In this document: piece by piece, positions 1 to 11,101 of the stretch
Layout: each line of letters starts with the position of its first letter
Position numbering within the stretch: position 1 is the stretch's first letter
Origin: Saccharospirillum salsuginis
GTDB lineage: Bacteria > Pseudomonadota > Gammaproteobacteria > Pseudomonadales > Natronospirillaceae
Reading direction: 5' to 3'
DNA: 64,000 bases
Assembly: GCF_014651855.1 (NCBI RefSeq)
Contig: NZ_BMXR01000002.1
Location: forward strand, 597,867-661,866
Notes under the pieces: generated by a model
Databases searched by the model: none
The model's input: the letters and a program-made list of their open reading frames with translations, nothing else
What the model was told of the DNA's origin: nothing
Program-made: the position numbers and the translations under genes

Positions 1-1083
1 CTGGATCACCCGCGCTGGCTGTATGTCCTGCCGAATGGCGATGTTCTGGTGGCCGAATCCAACGCACCCGAAGGCTCGGGCGGTTTTTCCGGCATCAAGG
101 GCTGGATCGCCGGGTTGATCATGGACCGTGCCGGCGCCGGCGTGCCGAGTGCGGACCGCATCACCCTGCTGCGCGACGTCAATGACGATGGCATGGTCGA
201 CTTGCGCACGGTGTTCTTGGACGACCTGCATTCTCCGTTCGGCATGGAACTGGTGGGCAACGACCTCTACGTCGCCAATACCGACGCCCTGATGAAGTTT
301 CCCTACCGGGACGGGCAGACCGAGATCACCGAACCCGGCACCAAGGTCACCGATCTGCCGGCCGGCGAACTGAACCACCACTGGACCAAGAATGTGATCG
401 CCGGTCCGGAAGGCGAGCGGCTGTATGTCACCGTCGGTTCGAACAGCAACGTCGGCGAGAACGGTATGGCGGTTGAAGAAAACCGCGCCGCTGTTCTGGA
501 AGTGAACCCGGATACCGGCGACTTCCGCGTCTTCGCCAATGGCCTGCGCAATCCGGTTGGGCTCGCCTGGCAGCCGCAAAGCGGCGAACTCTGGACCACG
601 GTCAACGAGCGCGATGAACTGGGCGACCATCTGGTGCCGGACTACATGACCGCCGTCCACGACGGCGATTTCTACGGCTGGCCCTACAGCTATTGGGGCC
701 AAAACCTCGATCCGCGCGTTAAACCACAACGGCCGGAACTGGTCGAGACCGCCCTGGAGCCGGACTACGCCCTGGGTGCCCATACCGCCTCCCTGGGGCT
801 TGCGTTCTATGACCACGATCGGATGCCTCAATACCGCAACGGCGCCCTGGTCGGCCAGCATGGCTCCTGGAACCGCAAAATCCACAGCGGGTACAAGGTG
901 ATCTTTGTGCCGTTTGAGAACGGGGAGCCGGCCGGGCCGCCTCAGGATGTGCTGGCCGGCTTCCTCAGCGAAGACGAGGAAGCACTGGGTCGCCCGGTGG
1001 GCGTGGCCGTCGCCAACGATGGTGCCATTCTGGTGGCCGACGACGTCGGCAATATCATCTGGCGGGTGGTACCGGACTCATAA
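1..1083 (+). CDS. PQQ-type sorbosone/glucose dehydrogenase family protein (5' end outside window)
   Basis: The frame is open from base 1 with no start inside the window, so 360 residues of the C-terminal part are present. The protein is a six-bladed beta-propeller oxidoreductase of the L-sorbosone/soluble aldose dehydrogenase family. These periplasmic enzymes oxidise sugars with bound PQQ. Visible family signatures are [33 protein letters not shown] and [12 protein letters not shown], followed by the closing blade [16 protein letters not shown]. Family members are usually 400-450 aa, so roughly 70 residues, including any signal peptide, lie to the left. The real substrate cannot be told from sequence, and some family members may not bind PQQ. 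It is followed by katG after a 287-nt gap, so it is probably a separate transcription unit. Confidence 0.85.
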   Translation: MDHPRWLYVLPNGDVLVAESNAPEGSGGFSGIKGWIAGLIMDRAGAGVPSADRITLLRDVNDDGMVDLRTVFLDDLHSPFGMELVGNDLYVANTDALMKFPYRDGQTEITEPGTKVTDLPAGELNHHWTKNVIAGPEGERLYVTVGSNSNVGENGMAVEENRAAVLEVNPDTGDFRVFANGLRNPVGLAWQPQSGELWTTVNERDELGDHLVPDYMTAVHDGDFYGWPYSYWGQNLDPRVKPQRPELVETALEPDYALGAHTASLGLAFYDHDRMPQYRNGALVGQHGSWNRKIHSGYKVIFVPFENGEPAGPPQDVLAGFLSEDEEALGRPVGVAVANDGAILVADDVGNIIWRVVPDS

Positions 1084-1122
1084 ACCGGCGGCTCGGTGCC
1101 TGACCCGGCGCTGTCACGTTTC

Positions 1123-1137
1123 ATAGTCAATTACTAT
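1123..1137. promoter_or_regulatory. Candidate OxyR half-site upstream of katG
   Basis: ATAG-N7-CTAT matches the spacing of one OxyR half-site pair. The second pair expected 7 bp downstream is poor: only an ATAAAGATAAAT stretch at 1148-1159 resembles it. A TTGTCA hexamer at 1143-1148 could be a -35 element, but I see no good -10. OxyR control of katG is established in gammaproteobacteria; binding here is inferred. The rest of the 287-nt gap 1084-1370 shows nothing else I can name. Confidence 0.35.
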
Positions 1138-1157
1138 TGCTGTTGTCATAAAGATAA

Positions 1158-3596
<2,439 letters not shown>

Positions 3597-3620
3597 ACGG
3601 CAGGACGCAAACCGAACCAG

Positions 3621-3648
3621 CACGGCCCCTGACGGGGCCGTGTTTTTT
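3621..3648 (+). terminator. Rho-independent terminator of katG
   Basis: A perfect 9-bp GC-rich stem (CACGGCCCC / GGGGCCGTG) with a TGAC loop is followed by six T. It lies 25 nt after the katG stop. The minus-strand side has no T run, so it does not obviously serve the converging gene. Confidence 0.93.
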
Positions 3649-3659
3649 ATGAATTTGAC

Positions 3660-5090
3660 TCAGGTTTCGAGCGCCTTGGCCAGGTGGTCGCCAATGCGCC
3701 GTATGATCTCGACGCGGGCAAAGCGTTTATCGTTGGCCGGTATCAGATGCCAGGGCGCCTGTTTCGAATGCGTCCGATGGACCAGGGTGTTGACCGCCTC
3801 AACGTAAGCCGCGCGCTTCTCCCGGTTGCGCCAGTCTTCCGGGCCGATCTTGTGGCGTTTGTGCGGCACCCGTTCGCGTTCCTGAAAACGCCGCAGCTGC
3901 TCATCATCGTCGATGTGCAACCAGAACTTGATCACCAGATGGCCCGCTTCCGTCAATTGCGCCTCGAAATCGTTGATTTCCGAATAGGCCCATCGGCACT
4001 GCGATGCATCGATCAGATGTTCGACTCATTCCACCAGCACCCGCCCATACCAGCTGCGGTCGAATATCGCCGTATCACCGGCGCGCGGAATTTCTCGCCA
4101 GAACCGCCAGAGATAGGGGTAGCGTAGCTCTTCGCTATTGGGCGCACCGATCGGAACGACACTGACCAACCGGGCGTCGATGCCCTGCAGCATTCGACGA
4201 ATCACCCCGCCCTTGCCGGCGGCATCGAACCCCTCGAACACCAGAACCGGACTGCGCCCGGCATCGAAGGCTTTCCAGGTCAGATGCTTGAGTCGATCCA
4301 GCTCCGCATTCAACTGCGCTTTGTAGTCCGCTTTCGAGAGCGACGGGTGCGTGCACAGTTCACTTAATGGCGCCGGAGTCTCTTTGGTGAGCCTGTCAGA
4401 GCTTGGAGCGTCGATTTCCGGATCGGTTTCCCGGGCCTCACGCATGGCCTTGAGCAACAAACGCCCCACGGTAAGGTCGCGTTCGACCGGATCGTCGCAG
4501 TCAACCGACAGCCAACCGGTGGGGGCATTCGTATGATCCATTAAAATGTCGGCACGCTGAACCAGCGTATCCCGGTGTGCCAGCAATTGTTCATCGGTCG
4601 GTTCCGCCTGCCAGTGACCACCGTTATCGGGCCGGGCTTTCTCGATCGCCTGATGTTGCGCGATCGCGGACCGGGTTAGCCAGAGCTTCAACACCGAAAC
4701 ACCCTCGCGCATCAGTTGGCCTTCCAGCAGCCGCAACCGGGCCAGGTGTTCCGTGTCTTCCTCACTGAGCCTCGGCCCGTCGTTCGCCAGCAGAGTGCCG
4801 GTGTACCAGCCGTTTACGTAGACCCCGATGCGACCGCGAGCGGGCACCGTGCGCCAATACCGCCACAGGCGCGGATGCAGATAGTCTTCCTCGCGCTTGC
4901 GGCGGAAGGCGTGAAAATCCACACCGCGCGGATCCAGCCAATTGCCCAGCACATTGGCCACCTCGGCCCGGCTCAGATGCTCCGGCGATTCCAGCACCAC
5001 CGCCATCGCCCGGTTCGCGGCGCGCAATTCACGTTGTTCGCGCAGCAGGGCGGCGCGCAGTTGTCGGGTTTGCTTCGCGGTGTCGGTCAT
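3660..5090 (-). pseudogene. pap: Two-domain PPK2 (polyphosphate:AMP phosphotransferase), interrupted by in-frame TGA
   Basis: Class II PPK2 enzymes move phosphate from polyphosphate to AMP. Read through, the frame is 476 codons plus stop, the usual size of the fused two-domain form. The N-terminal domain (about 1-230) lacks a P-loop, as usual. The C-terminal domain has Walker A GFDAAGKGG (Lys293) and Walker B FDRSWYGRVLVE. Codon 355 (complement 4026-4028) is TGA where the family has a conserved Arg after VLVE; CGA to TGA is one transition. The frame then continues unbroken for 122 codons with family features (AYSEINDFE, GHLVIKFWLHID, RFQERERVPHKRHKI). A CRWAY stretch just after the stop looks drifted from the usual W-x-RAY. 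The truncated product would lose the C-terminal quarter. A base-calling error is the main alternative. Next to another broken gene. Confidence 0.8.
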
Positions 5091-5218
5091 TGTTCAGTCC
5101 GGAAAACCGGTCGAGGGGGCCGACCGGATACAGAAACGGGAAAGTGCATTACCATGGGGCGTTCGAACCGTGGAAACCTGTTCTCACTATAGCAGGGCGG
5201 AAACGGAGGGATGGATTC

Positions 5219-5856
5219 GAGAGCCTTTTATTCATGCACAAGCCGACCGTATTGAACACCGAATACCGATTGTTGTTCATCATCAACATCATGACTCCAA
5301 CGCAGCTCATGGACTGCACATCACCGCTATGCCGCTGTATCTGTTGCAGGAACTGGATACATCGACCGATTTGCCCGGCCTGTTGCTTGGGCTGACTGCC
5401 GCCGTGGAACTGCCGGTCATGCTGATGACGCCACGCTGGACTGCCCGTTGGGGCATGGTCCCCGTACTGGCCGCCGGCATGGGAGCCGCTGTGCTCTATT
5501 ACCTGGGCGTGTATTTGGTGCAAGAGCCGATTGGCTTAATGGCACTGCAACTGCTGAACGGATTCTTTTTTGGTATTTTTGTCGGACTGGGCCTGACGGC
5601 CGTACAAAACTACCTGGTCGAACACAGCGGATTCGCATCCGCCTTCTACACCAGTGCACTGAGAACCGGCAGTATGGTGGGGACGGCCTTGGCCGGGGTG
5701 CTCGGCCAATACCTTGGATTTCATAATGCTTTGTTGGGCAGTGTGACCTTGGCCCTGGGTTCAATGTTGTGCCTGGGGCTCGTCTGGCTGAAACCCGATG
5801 CCGGACCTGCAAAGCTCGCGCCCGCGAGCGCATCGACCGAAACGGAGACGGTATAA
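5219..5856 (+). pseudogene. C-terminal half of a SetA-like sugar efflux transporter (MFS), 5'-truncated and frameshifted
   Basis: From about 5316 the frame encodes MPLYLLQELD, LPGLLLGLTAAVELPVML and LQLLNGFFFGIFVGLG. These are typical of transmembrane helices 7-12 of SetA/SetB/SotA sugar efflux transporters, which have about 390 residues and 12 helices. The preceding helix-7 sequence (YRLLFIINIMTPTQLM, 5258-5308) is in another frame. Deletion of one base near 5309 would join the two as one continuous helix. Helices 1-6 (about 600 bp) are absent: the sequence runs straight into the start region of the neighbouring ppk2. No credible start exists in the remaining frame. I therefore call it a decayed remnant; the 5' boundary is approximate. 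The downstream lipoprotein gene starts 4 nt after its stop and may once have shared its transcript. Confidence 0.75.
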
Positions 5857-5860
5857 CATC

Positions 5861-6619
5861 ATGAACTCACTTCGAACCGCATTGACCATTTTGATTGCCG
5901 CGATCCTGGCAGGATGCGCCTCCCATGGTTTCGACCAAGGCTACCTTAATGATGAATTGGCTGTGGCCGGCCTCGACCAGACCGAGGAAGATATTCAACG
6001 CATTATGGATCTCAAGCCCGCACTGGGGCGACCTTTTTCGCTCGGTATCTACTATGAGGACTATTACGGTATCCATGCCAAGAAGGCCAAGGGCATCATT
6101 ATGGACAATCTCATACCCATGCTGCAGCAGTTCAAGGATGCGGGCATTCTGGAAGACTACTTCATCATCAACAACGGCACGGTGCGCGAAAACAACCTGA
6201 AGGAAGTCCGCATTGCGGCCGCGCGCCATCACGCCGACGCCATTCTGATGATCGACTACTATCGGGATTCCGACCGGTACCTGAACCCCTTGGGAATCAC
6301 ATACCTGACCATCGTTGCCGGCTATTTTATTCCGGGTTCAGAGGTGGAAGCCATCGGCGCCATTTCCGCCACAATGTGGGATACGCGCAACGAATACCTC
6401 TACGCCACATCCTACAACGATGAGTTATTCCACACTCGCGGTCCCGCTTTCATGTTGAATAACAATGACATTGAGCTAACGGCGCTGGAAAAGGCTGTAC
6501 CGGGCTTCATGAGGGACCTGAGCAGTCGGTTAGCCAACATGTTTGTTGAGCCGGACAGTGGGTTTGAGCCGGGTTTGGGGTACTTAGAGGAGAAGGGAAC
6601 TGAAGAAGCTGAGAAGTGA
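5861..6619 (+). CDS. Putative outer-membrane lipoprotein, function unknown (252 aa)
   Basis: The N-terminus has a short hydrophobic stretch and the lipobox LAGC, with the lipidated Cys at residue 19. The +2 residue is Ala, which predicts sorting to the outer membrane. The mature part is mixed alpha/beta with no motif I recognise: PFSLGIYYEDYYGIHAKKA, then RIAAARHHADAILMIDYYRD, and a hydrophobic segment near residues 145-160 (TYLTIVAGYFIPG). The C-terminus is acidic and charged (EEKGTEEAEK). The ATG at 5861 was chosen because the lipoprotein signal starts there; GGAG lies 13 nt upstream, which is long. It follows the transporter remnant by 4 nt. I do not assign a function. Confidence 0.75.
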   Translation: MNSLRTALTILIAAILAGCASHGFDQGYLNDELAVAGLDQTEEDIQRIMDLKPALGRPFSLGIYYEDYYGIHAKKAKGIIMDNLIPMLQQFKDAGILEDYFIINNGTVRENNLKEVRIAAARHHADAILMIDYYRDSDRYLNPLGITYLTIVAGYFIPGSEVEAIGAISATMWDTRNEYLYATSYNDELFHTRGPAFMLNNNDIELTALEKAVPGFMRDLSSRLANMFVEPDSGFEPGLGYLEEKGTEEAEK

Positions 6620-6645
6620 TGTCTGAATATTGTGGGAAATTACCC

Positions 6646-6672
6646 GTGAAGCAGAGGCTAACTCTGCTTCAC
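6646..6672. terminator. Perfect 11-bp hairpin between converging genes
   Basis: Arms GTGAAGCAGAG (6646-6656) and CTCTGCTTCAC (6662-6672) with loop GCTAA. It lies between the end of the lipoprotein gene and the end of the XRE gene, and covers the stop codon of the latter. Neither side has a T run, so it is not a canonical terminator. A bidirectional stop or mRNA-end stabiliser is the likely role. Confidence 0.45.
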
Positions 6673-6915
6673 AGTATCGACTATCGCTAAAATCCTTTTC
6701 CTGTCTTTTTCACCGACCTTGCTGAAGTTTGCGATCACTCGGGCAAGATCATCGTCATCGCAATATAAGTAGGCTACCGGAACACCCAGTACCTCACATA
6801 GCTTGGCTACGGTAGTGGCATCCGGATGATGCTTGCCTTTTTCATACTGATTCATGCGAGGGCTGGCGGACGAAGGATCAAACCCAGCCTCGATTCCCAG
6901 CTGCTTTTGAGACAT
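6658..6915 (-). CDS. XRE-family helix-turn-helix regulator
   Basis: A Cro/C1-type DNA-binding protein of 85 aa from the ATG at 6915. HTH elements are MSQKQLGIEAGF (helix 2 onward), NQYEKGKHHPDATTVAKLCE and LGVPVAYLYCDDDDL, then a short C-terminal helix (KDRKRILAIVDTV). This start removes helix 1. The same frame continues upstream with no stop as INTFTKRLREAREKKG, a textbook first helix, beginning at an ATC codon (complement 6961-6963) that follows GGGGAAGG by 4 nt. No ATG, GTG or TTG is available there, so the true protein may be 101 aa with a rare ATC start. Three CTAAG-N5-CTTAG palindromes lie directly upstream, which suggests autoregulation and control of the divergent genes. In size it resembles the controller (C) proteins of restriction systems. 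Confidence 0.85.
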   Translation of the reverse strand: MSQKQLGIEAGFDPSSASPRMNQYEKGKHHPDATTVAKLCEVLGVPVAYLYCDDDDLARVIANFSKVGEKDRKRILAIVDTVKQS

Positions 6916-6994
6916 TCCTTTCTTTTCCCTTGCTTCTCTGAGCCGCTTTGTGAACGTGTTGATGTCGCCTTCCCCAACTGATGACCCGTAATTA

Positions 6995-7009
6995 CTAAGA
7001 GCTTCTTAG
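6995..7009. promoter_or_regulatory. Operator palindrome 1 (CTAAG-N5-CTTAG)
   Basis: CTAAG AGCTT CTTAG, extended by A/T to 17 bp. It is the first of three copies in the divergent region between the XRE gene and the small gene at 7115. Its centre is 34 bp from copy 2. Confidence 0.75.
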
Positions 7010-7017
7010 TTTTTGGG

Positions 7018-7046
7018 TTGATCGAATACTAAGGATTCCTTAGTAT
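7018..7046 (+). promoter_or_regulatory. Candidate promoter for the gene at 7115
   Basis: -35 TTGATC (7018-7023), a 17-bp spacer, and -10 TAGTAT (7041-7046). Operator 2 fills most of the spacer and touches the -10, so regulator binding would block RNA polymerase. Confidence 0.5.
7029..7043. promoter_or_regulatory. Operator palindrome 2 (CTAAG-N5-CTTAG)
   Basis: CTAAG GATTC CTTAG, extended by A/T to 17 bp. It overlaps the spacer and -10 of the rightward promoter. Its centre lies 19 bp from copy 3, close to two helical turns, so two dimers could bind side by side. Confidence 0.75.
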
Positions 7047-7047
7047 G

Positions 7048-7062
7048 CTAAGAAAGTCTTAG
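7048..7062. promoter_or_regulatory. Operator palindrome 3 (CTAAG-N5-CTTAG)
   Basis: CTAAG AAAGT CTTAG, just downstream of the rightward -10, in the place of a transcription start. Confidence 0.72.
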
Positions 7063-7114
7063 ACATTGGCGTTCGCTTTTTCATTTGCAGCGAAGCCGAT
7101 TTGAGGAGGGACAG

Positions 7115-7420
7115 ATGGAAAACACCCCGGAAACGCATGAGATGACGCTATCAAGCCCGGAAGATGGGTTGATGATTCACCCAGATGTGAGGGCTATGGA
7201 TCCAGACATGCTGCAAGGCATTCTTTGCCGATCGAAAGCACTGTTGAGCTTGTTGAGCAGTTATTTTGAAGCGCCGTTAGAGCAACGTGGATTTAAGGTA
7301 TCGGATCAAATAGTGAGCAACACTCTTTGGCAGCTTAACGGAAACCTTGAACTCATAGAGGCAGTAGTGGGGCGCACTGATTCGAATCAACCGTTGCCCC
7401 AACACAGCGATTGTGAATAG
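7115..7420 (+). CDS. Small protein of unknown function (101 aa), divergent from the XRE regulator
   Basis: The ATG at 7115 has a strong GAGGAGGG ribosome binding site 4 nt upstream; the frame is open further back to a TTG at 7085, which is less likely. The protein is acidic, soluble and mostly helical by eye. A central block (LQGILCRSKALLSLLSSYF) is followed by a linker and a second helix pair (SNTLWQLNGNLELIEAVVG). There is no signal peptide, membrane segment or catalytic motif. The pattern of short helices recalls small uncharacterised accessory proteins such as the DUF3077 type, but I cannot claim homology. Its promoter carries the regulator's operators and it points towards hsdR, so it may be part of the control of the restriction locus. 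Confidence 0.7.
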   Translation: MENTPETHEMTLSSPEDGLMIHPDVRAMDPDMLQGILCRSKALLSLLSSYFEAPLEQRGFKVSDQIVSNTLWQLNGNLELIEAVVGRTDSNQPLPQHSDCE

Positions 7421-7465
7421 GTGCAACAGCGTACTTTAAGGGAGGTGGATTGTAGTAAGCCTTGG

Positions 7466-7493
7466 TTTACCCGCCATTGAACGATGATATAGT
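7466..7493 (+). promoter_or_regulatory. Candidate hsdR promoter
   Basis: -35 TTTACC (7466-7471), a 16-bp spacer, and -10 TATAGT (7488-7493), 46 nt before the hsdR ATG. No CTAAG-N5-CTTAG operator is present in this 119-nt gap. Confidence 0.4.
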
Positions 7494-7539
7494 CTGATTT
7501 GACGATAGAGGCAAGTATGGGCAGTCAGGTCGAGAATCT

Positions 7540-10500
7540 ATGGGAAACCCAGGTAATTTCAGCTTTCTGGCGGAGCATGACCCTCTATTCGTGGAATTGG
7601 CCACGGCCGCCGAACGCGCGTTCGCGGGTGATCCGAACACCACGTTGATTAAGCTGCGGCAGTTGGGTGAGGCGATGGCCCAGCATCTGGCGGCCAGTAC
7701 GGGCATTGAATGGAATGAACGGACGAGTCAAGCCGACCTACTGTACAGCCTCAACCGGGAGCTGAAACTGGAGCCCACCGTCCGTGAGATGTTTCATATC
7801 CTGCGGGTCGAGGGCAACAAGGCGACCCATCAATTCAGAACCAAGCACCGAGAAGCCATGTCCGGGCTGGTCGTGGCGCGGAAGCTGGCCATCTGGTTTC
7901 ACCAGTCTTTCAGCAAGTCTTCGGCGTCATTCAAACCCGGCCCTTTTGTTCCCCCGACGGACCCCAGTGAACAGCTCAACAGCCTGCAAACCGAAATCGC
8001 CAAGCTCAAAACCGAGCTGCAGCAAGCCAGAATCGATCTCGATTCCAGCCAGCAACTCAATGACCTGATTGCCAGGGAGAAAGCCGAATACGAAGCGCTG
8101 GCTCTGGCCATGGATGAAGAGTCGCGCCGGTTTGCTGAGCAGGCTCAGTCCCACGAGCAGGCCCTGGCCGAGCAGGAACAAGCCTATGAGGCCAAAATTC
8201 AGGCTCTGCAGGCGCAGCTGAACGCTCAGGATGTGCAGCAACAGGCCAAACAACGCCAACAGATCAGTCAAAAGACTCAAGCCGCCACACAGCACATTGT
8301 GCTCGATGAAGCGCTGACCCGCGTACTGATCGATCAGCAACTGACCGAATCCGGCTGGCAGGCCGACAGTGAAGCGCTGACTTACAAAAACGGAGCCCGG
8401 CCGCAGCCGGGTAAAAACCTGGCCATTGCCGAATGGCCGACCAAGTTGAACGGCGAACCGGGGCGAGCTGACTATGTGCTGTTCGCCGGGCTGACGCCCA
8501 TGGGAATCGTTGAAGCCAAGCGGGAAAACACCAATGTCGCTGGTAAAATCGGCCAGGCCGAGCGATACAGCCGTGGCTTTCAACTGGATGCCACAATGCG
8601 CGGTGCCTGGGAGCAGGCAGGGCTGACCATCGCCTGGCCGGACGAAGCCGAAGGCCACTACATAATCCCCTTTGTCTATTCCTGCAACGGGCGGCCGCAT
8701 GTGCCGCAGTTGGCCGAGCAGTCCGGCATCTGGTTCCGTGACGTTCGCCATCCCTCCAATACCAAACGCGATCTGAAGGCGTTTCATTCACCCCAGGGAT
8801 TGTTGGATCAACTCAATCGCTCGCTGGAAGATGCCCAGCGAAAGCTGGAGCAGGAACCTTTCGGTTACCTGAAACTGCGTGATTATCAGCGTAAAGCCAT
8901 CGAAGCCATTGAGCTGGCACTCGCCCGAGGCGATCGACGCGCCCTGCTGGCCATGGCTACCGGTACCGGTAAAACGCGGACCATCATCGGCCTGATGTAC
9001 CGCTTCCTGAAAGCCGAGCGGTTCAAACGCATCCTGTTTCTCGTCGACCGCAGTGCGCTTGGGCGGCAAGCGCTGGATGTCTTCAACGAAGCCCCATTGG
9101 AGCAAAACCACACGCTGTCGAAAATCTACAACGTGGCGGAAATGGGTGACATGGTGGCGGAGGCTGAAACCCGGGTCCAGGTCGCCACCGTGCAGGCCAT
9201 GGTCAAACGCGTGTTCATGAGCGATGACCCGCCCCCACTCGATCAGTTCGACTGCATCATCATCGACGAAGCCCATCGGGGTTACACACTCGATCAGGAA
9301 CTGACCGAGGGCGAACTGGCCACGCGCGACACCAGCCAGTACCTGTCGAGCTACCGCCGCGTGCTCGACTACTTCGACGCCGTGAAAATCGCCTTAACGG
9401 CCACACCCGCCAAACACACCAGCGAGATTTTCGGCAATCCCGTCTTCACCTATTCCTACCGTGAAGCGGTCGCCGACGACTGGCTGATCGATCACGAACC
9501 GCCGATTCGCTATAAAACCCTACTCAGCGAGAAAGGCATTCAATTTGGGAAAGGCGATGAGGTCGAGGCCATCAATACCCAGACGGGCGAAGTCGAAGTC
9601 GCCGAGCTTGAGGATGAACTGAATTTCGAGATCGATGCCTTTAATCGGCGAGTGATCAACGAGAACTTCAACCGGGTGATCTGCGAGGCCCTGGTGCACG
9701 AGCTCGACCCCTTCGGCGATGAAAAGACCATGATCTACTGCGCCACCGACCTGCATGCCGATATGGTGAAGCGCTTACTCGATGACGCGTTCAAAGATCT
9801 CTACAACGGCGAATACAACCAGGCGGCGGTCGTCAAAATCACCGGTAAAAGCGACAAGGTCGACCAGCTAATCGCCCGCTATAAAAACGAGCGCTACCCC
9901 AGCATTGCCATCACCGTCGACCTACTCACCACCGGCATCGACGTGCCGCCCATTTGCAATCTGGTGTTCCTGCGCCGGGTGAAATCCCGCATTTTGTACG
10001 AACAGATGATTGGACGTGCCACCCGCCGCTGCGACGAGATTGGTAAAACCGTCTTCCGTATTTACGACCCGGTCGACATCTACGCGGCACTCAACGATGT
10101 CAACACCATGAAACCCCTGGTGAAAGACCCGAACATCACCCTGGAACAACTGGTCGGTGAGCTGACCAACCCGGAACAGCTGGAGCGCGCCTTGAACGCA
10201 CCCGGCGACAGTCCGGATCAAAGCCAGGCCGATGTCGTGCTCAGCCAGCTCAGCCAGAAGGTGATGCGCGTGCTGCGCAAAGCCGACAAGAAAGCGGAAA
10301 CCCGCCCCGAGGTGAAGCAGAAGCTCAATGAGCTGCAAGACCTCTGGGGTGTCGAGCCAAAGCGCCTTCACACCCATCTGCACGACCTGGGGCCGAAACA
10401 GGCGGCCCACTTCATCACTCAACACAATGGCTTGCTGGGTCAGCTGGCGGAAGTGAACCAGTATCTGGGCACGGACAGTCAGCCGATCCTCTCCTACCAC

Positions 10501-11052
10501 GACGATGAATTGGTTCACCGCGAACAGACCTACGGGGTCCATGAAAAGCCGGCCGATTATCTGGACAGCTTCAACCACTTCATCAAGGAACAGCTCAACC
10601 AAAGCGCCGCCCTGGCCGTCGTGGTCAACAAACCCCGCGACCTGACCCGCGAGCAGTTGAAGGAGGTCCGTCTGCTGCTTGACAAGGCCGGCTATACCGA
10701 AGCCAAGCTGCAAGCCGCCGTACGCGGTGAAACCAACCAGGACATCGCCGCCAGCATCATCGGTCACATCCGCCGGGCTGCGCTGGGCGAGCCACTGGTG
10801 CCGTTCGAGCAGCGTGTGGCCCAGGCCATGCAGCGGATCTACCAGAACCACAACTGGACTCCAGCCCAGCGTAAATTCCTCGAACGCCTGTCGAAACAGC
10901 TGGTGCACGAGGTCATCATCGACCGCGACTTTGTCAACAACCGCTTCAGCCTTAAGGGCGGCGCCAAGCAATTCGACAAGATGCTGAACAATCAGCTGGA
11001 CGAGGTATTGGACGAACTCAGCGAAGCGATTTGGCCATCAGAGTCGGCTTAA
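7540..11052 (+). CDS. hsdR: Type I restriction enzyme, R (motor/nuclease) subunit HsdR
   Basis: A 1170-aa subunit that translocates DNA and cuts it when HsdM/HsdS have bound an unmethylated site. The N-terminal part (about 1-130) is helical and DUF4145-like, then a coiled coil spans about 145-250. The PD-(D/E)xK nuclease has Asp311 and Glu325-x-Lys327 (GIVEAKR). The SF2 helicase has Walker A ATGTGKT (Lys478), the DEAH box at 576-579, ALTATPAKHT, and motif VI QMIGRATRRCDE. A C-terminal EcoEI_R_C-like helical domain interacts with HsdM in this family. Length and order fit the EcoEI/EcoR124-like subfamily with an added N-terminal domain. The ATG at 7540 has a weak ribosome binding site. All active-site residues are intact. 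The two genes that follow separate it from hsdM. Confidence 0.96.
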   Translation: MGNPGNFSFLAEHDPLFVELATAAERAFAGDPNTTLIKLRQLGEAMAQHLAASTGIEWNERTSQADLLYSLNRELKLEPTVREMFHILRVEGNKATHQFRTKHREAMSGLVVARKLAIWFHQSFSKSSASFKPGPFVPPTDPSEQLNSLQTEIAKLKTELQQARIDLDSSQQLNDLIAREKAEYEALALAMDEESRRFAEQAQSHEQALAEQEQAYEAKIQALQAQLNAQDVQQQAKQRQQISQKTQAATQHIVLDEALTRVLIDQQLTESGWQADSEALTYKNGARPQPGKNLAIAEWPTKLNGEPGRADYVLFAGLTPMGIVEAKRENTNVAGKIGQAERYSRGFQLDATMRGAWEQAGLTIAWPDEAEGHYIIPFVYSCNGRPHVPQLAEQSGIWFRDVRHPSNTKRDLKAFHSPQGLLDQLNRSLEDAQRKLEQEPFGYLKLRDYQRKAIEAIELALARGDRRALLAMATGTGKTRTIIGLMYRFLKAERFKRILFLVDRSALGRQALDVFNEAPLEQNHTLSKIYNVAEMGDMVAEAETRVQVATVQAMVKRVFMSDDPPPLDQFDCIIIDEAHRGYTLDQELTEGELATRDTSQYLSSYRRVLDYFDAVKIALTATPAKHTSEIFGNPVFTYSYREAVADDWLIDHEPPIRYKTLLSEKGIQFGKGDEVEAINTQTGEVEVAELEDELNFEIDAFNRRVINENFNRVICEALVHELDPFGDEKTMIYCATDLHADMVKRLLDDAFKDLYNGEYNQAAVVKITGKSDKVDQLIARYKNERYPSIAITVDLLTTGIDVPPICNLVFLRRVKSRILYEQMIGRATRRCDEIGKTVFRIYDPVDIYAALNDVNTMKPLVKDPNITLEQLVGELTNPEQLERALNAPGDSPDQSQADVVLSQLSQKVMRVLRKADKKAETRPEVKQKLNELQDLWGVEPKRLHTHLHDLGPKQAAHFITQHNGLLGQLAEVNQYLGTDSQPILSYHDDELVHREQTYGVHEKPADYLDSFNHFIKEQLNQSAALAVVVNKPRDLTREQLKEVRLLLDKAGYTEAKLQAAVRGETNQDIAASIIGHIRRAALGEPLVPFEQRVAQAMQRIYQNHNWTPAQRKFLERLSKQLVHEVIIDRDFVNNRFSLKGGAKQFDKMLNNQLDEVLDELSEAIWPSESA

Positions 11053-11101
11053 GGCAGGTTAAAGGGTAAATCGGCTTGATATATGCCTCGCAAAACACCA
11101 G

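Noticed and set aside
4026..4028. TGA in the PPK2 gene as a selenocysteine codon
   Set aside because: The family has Arg at this place, no redox role is known there, and I see no SECIS-like hairpin immediately after it. Nonsense mutation is simpler.
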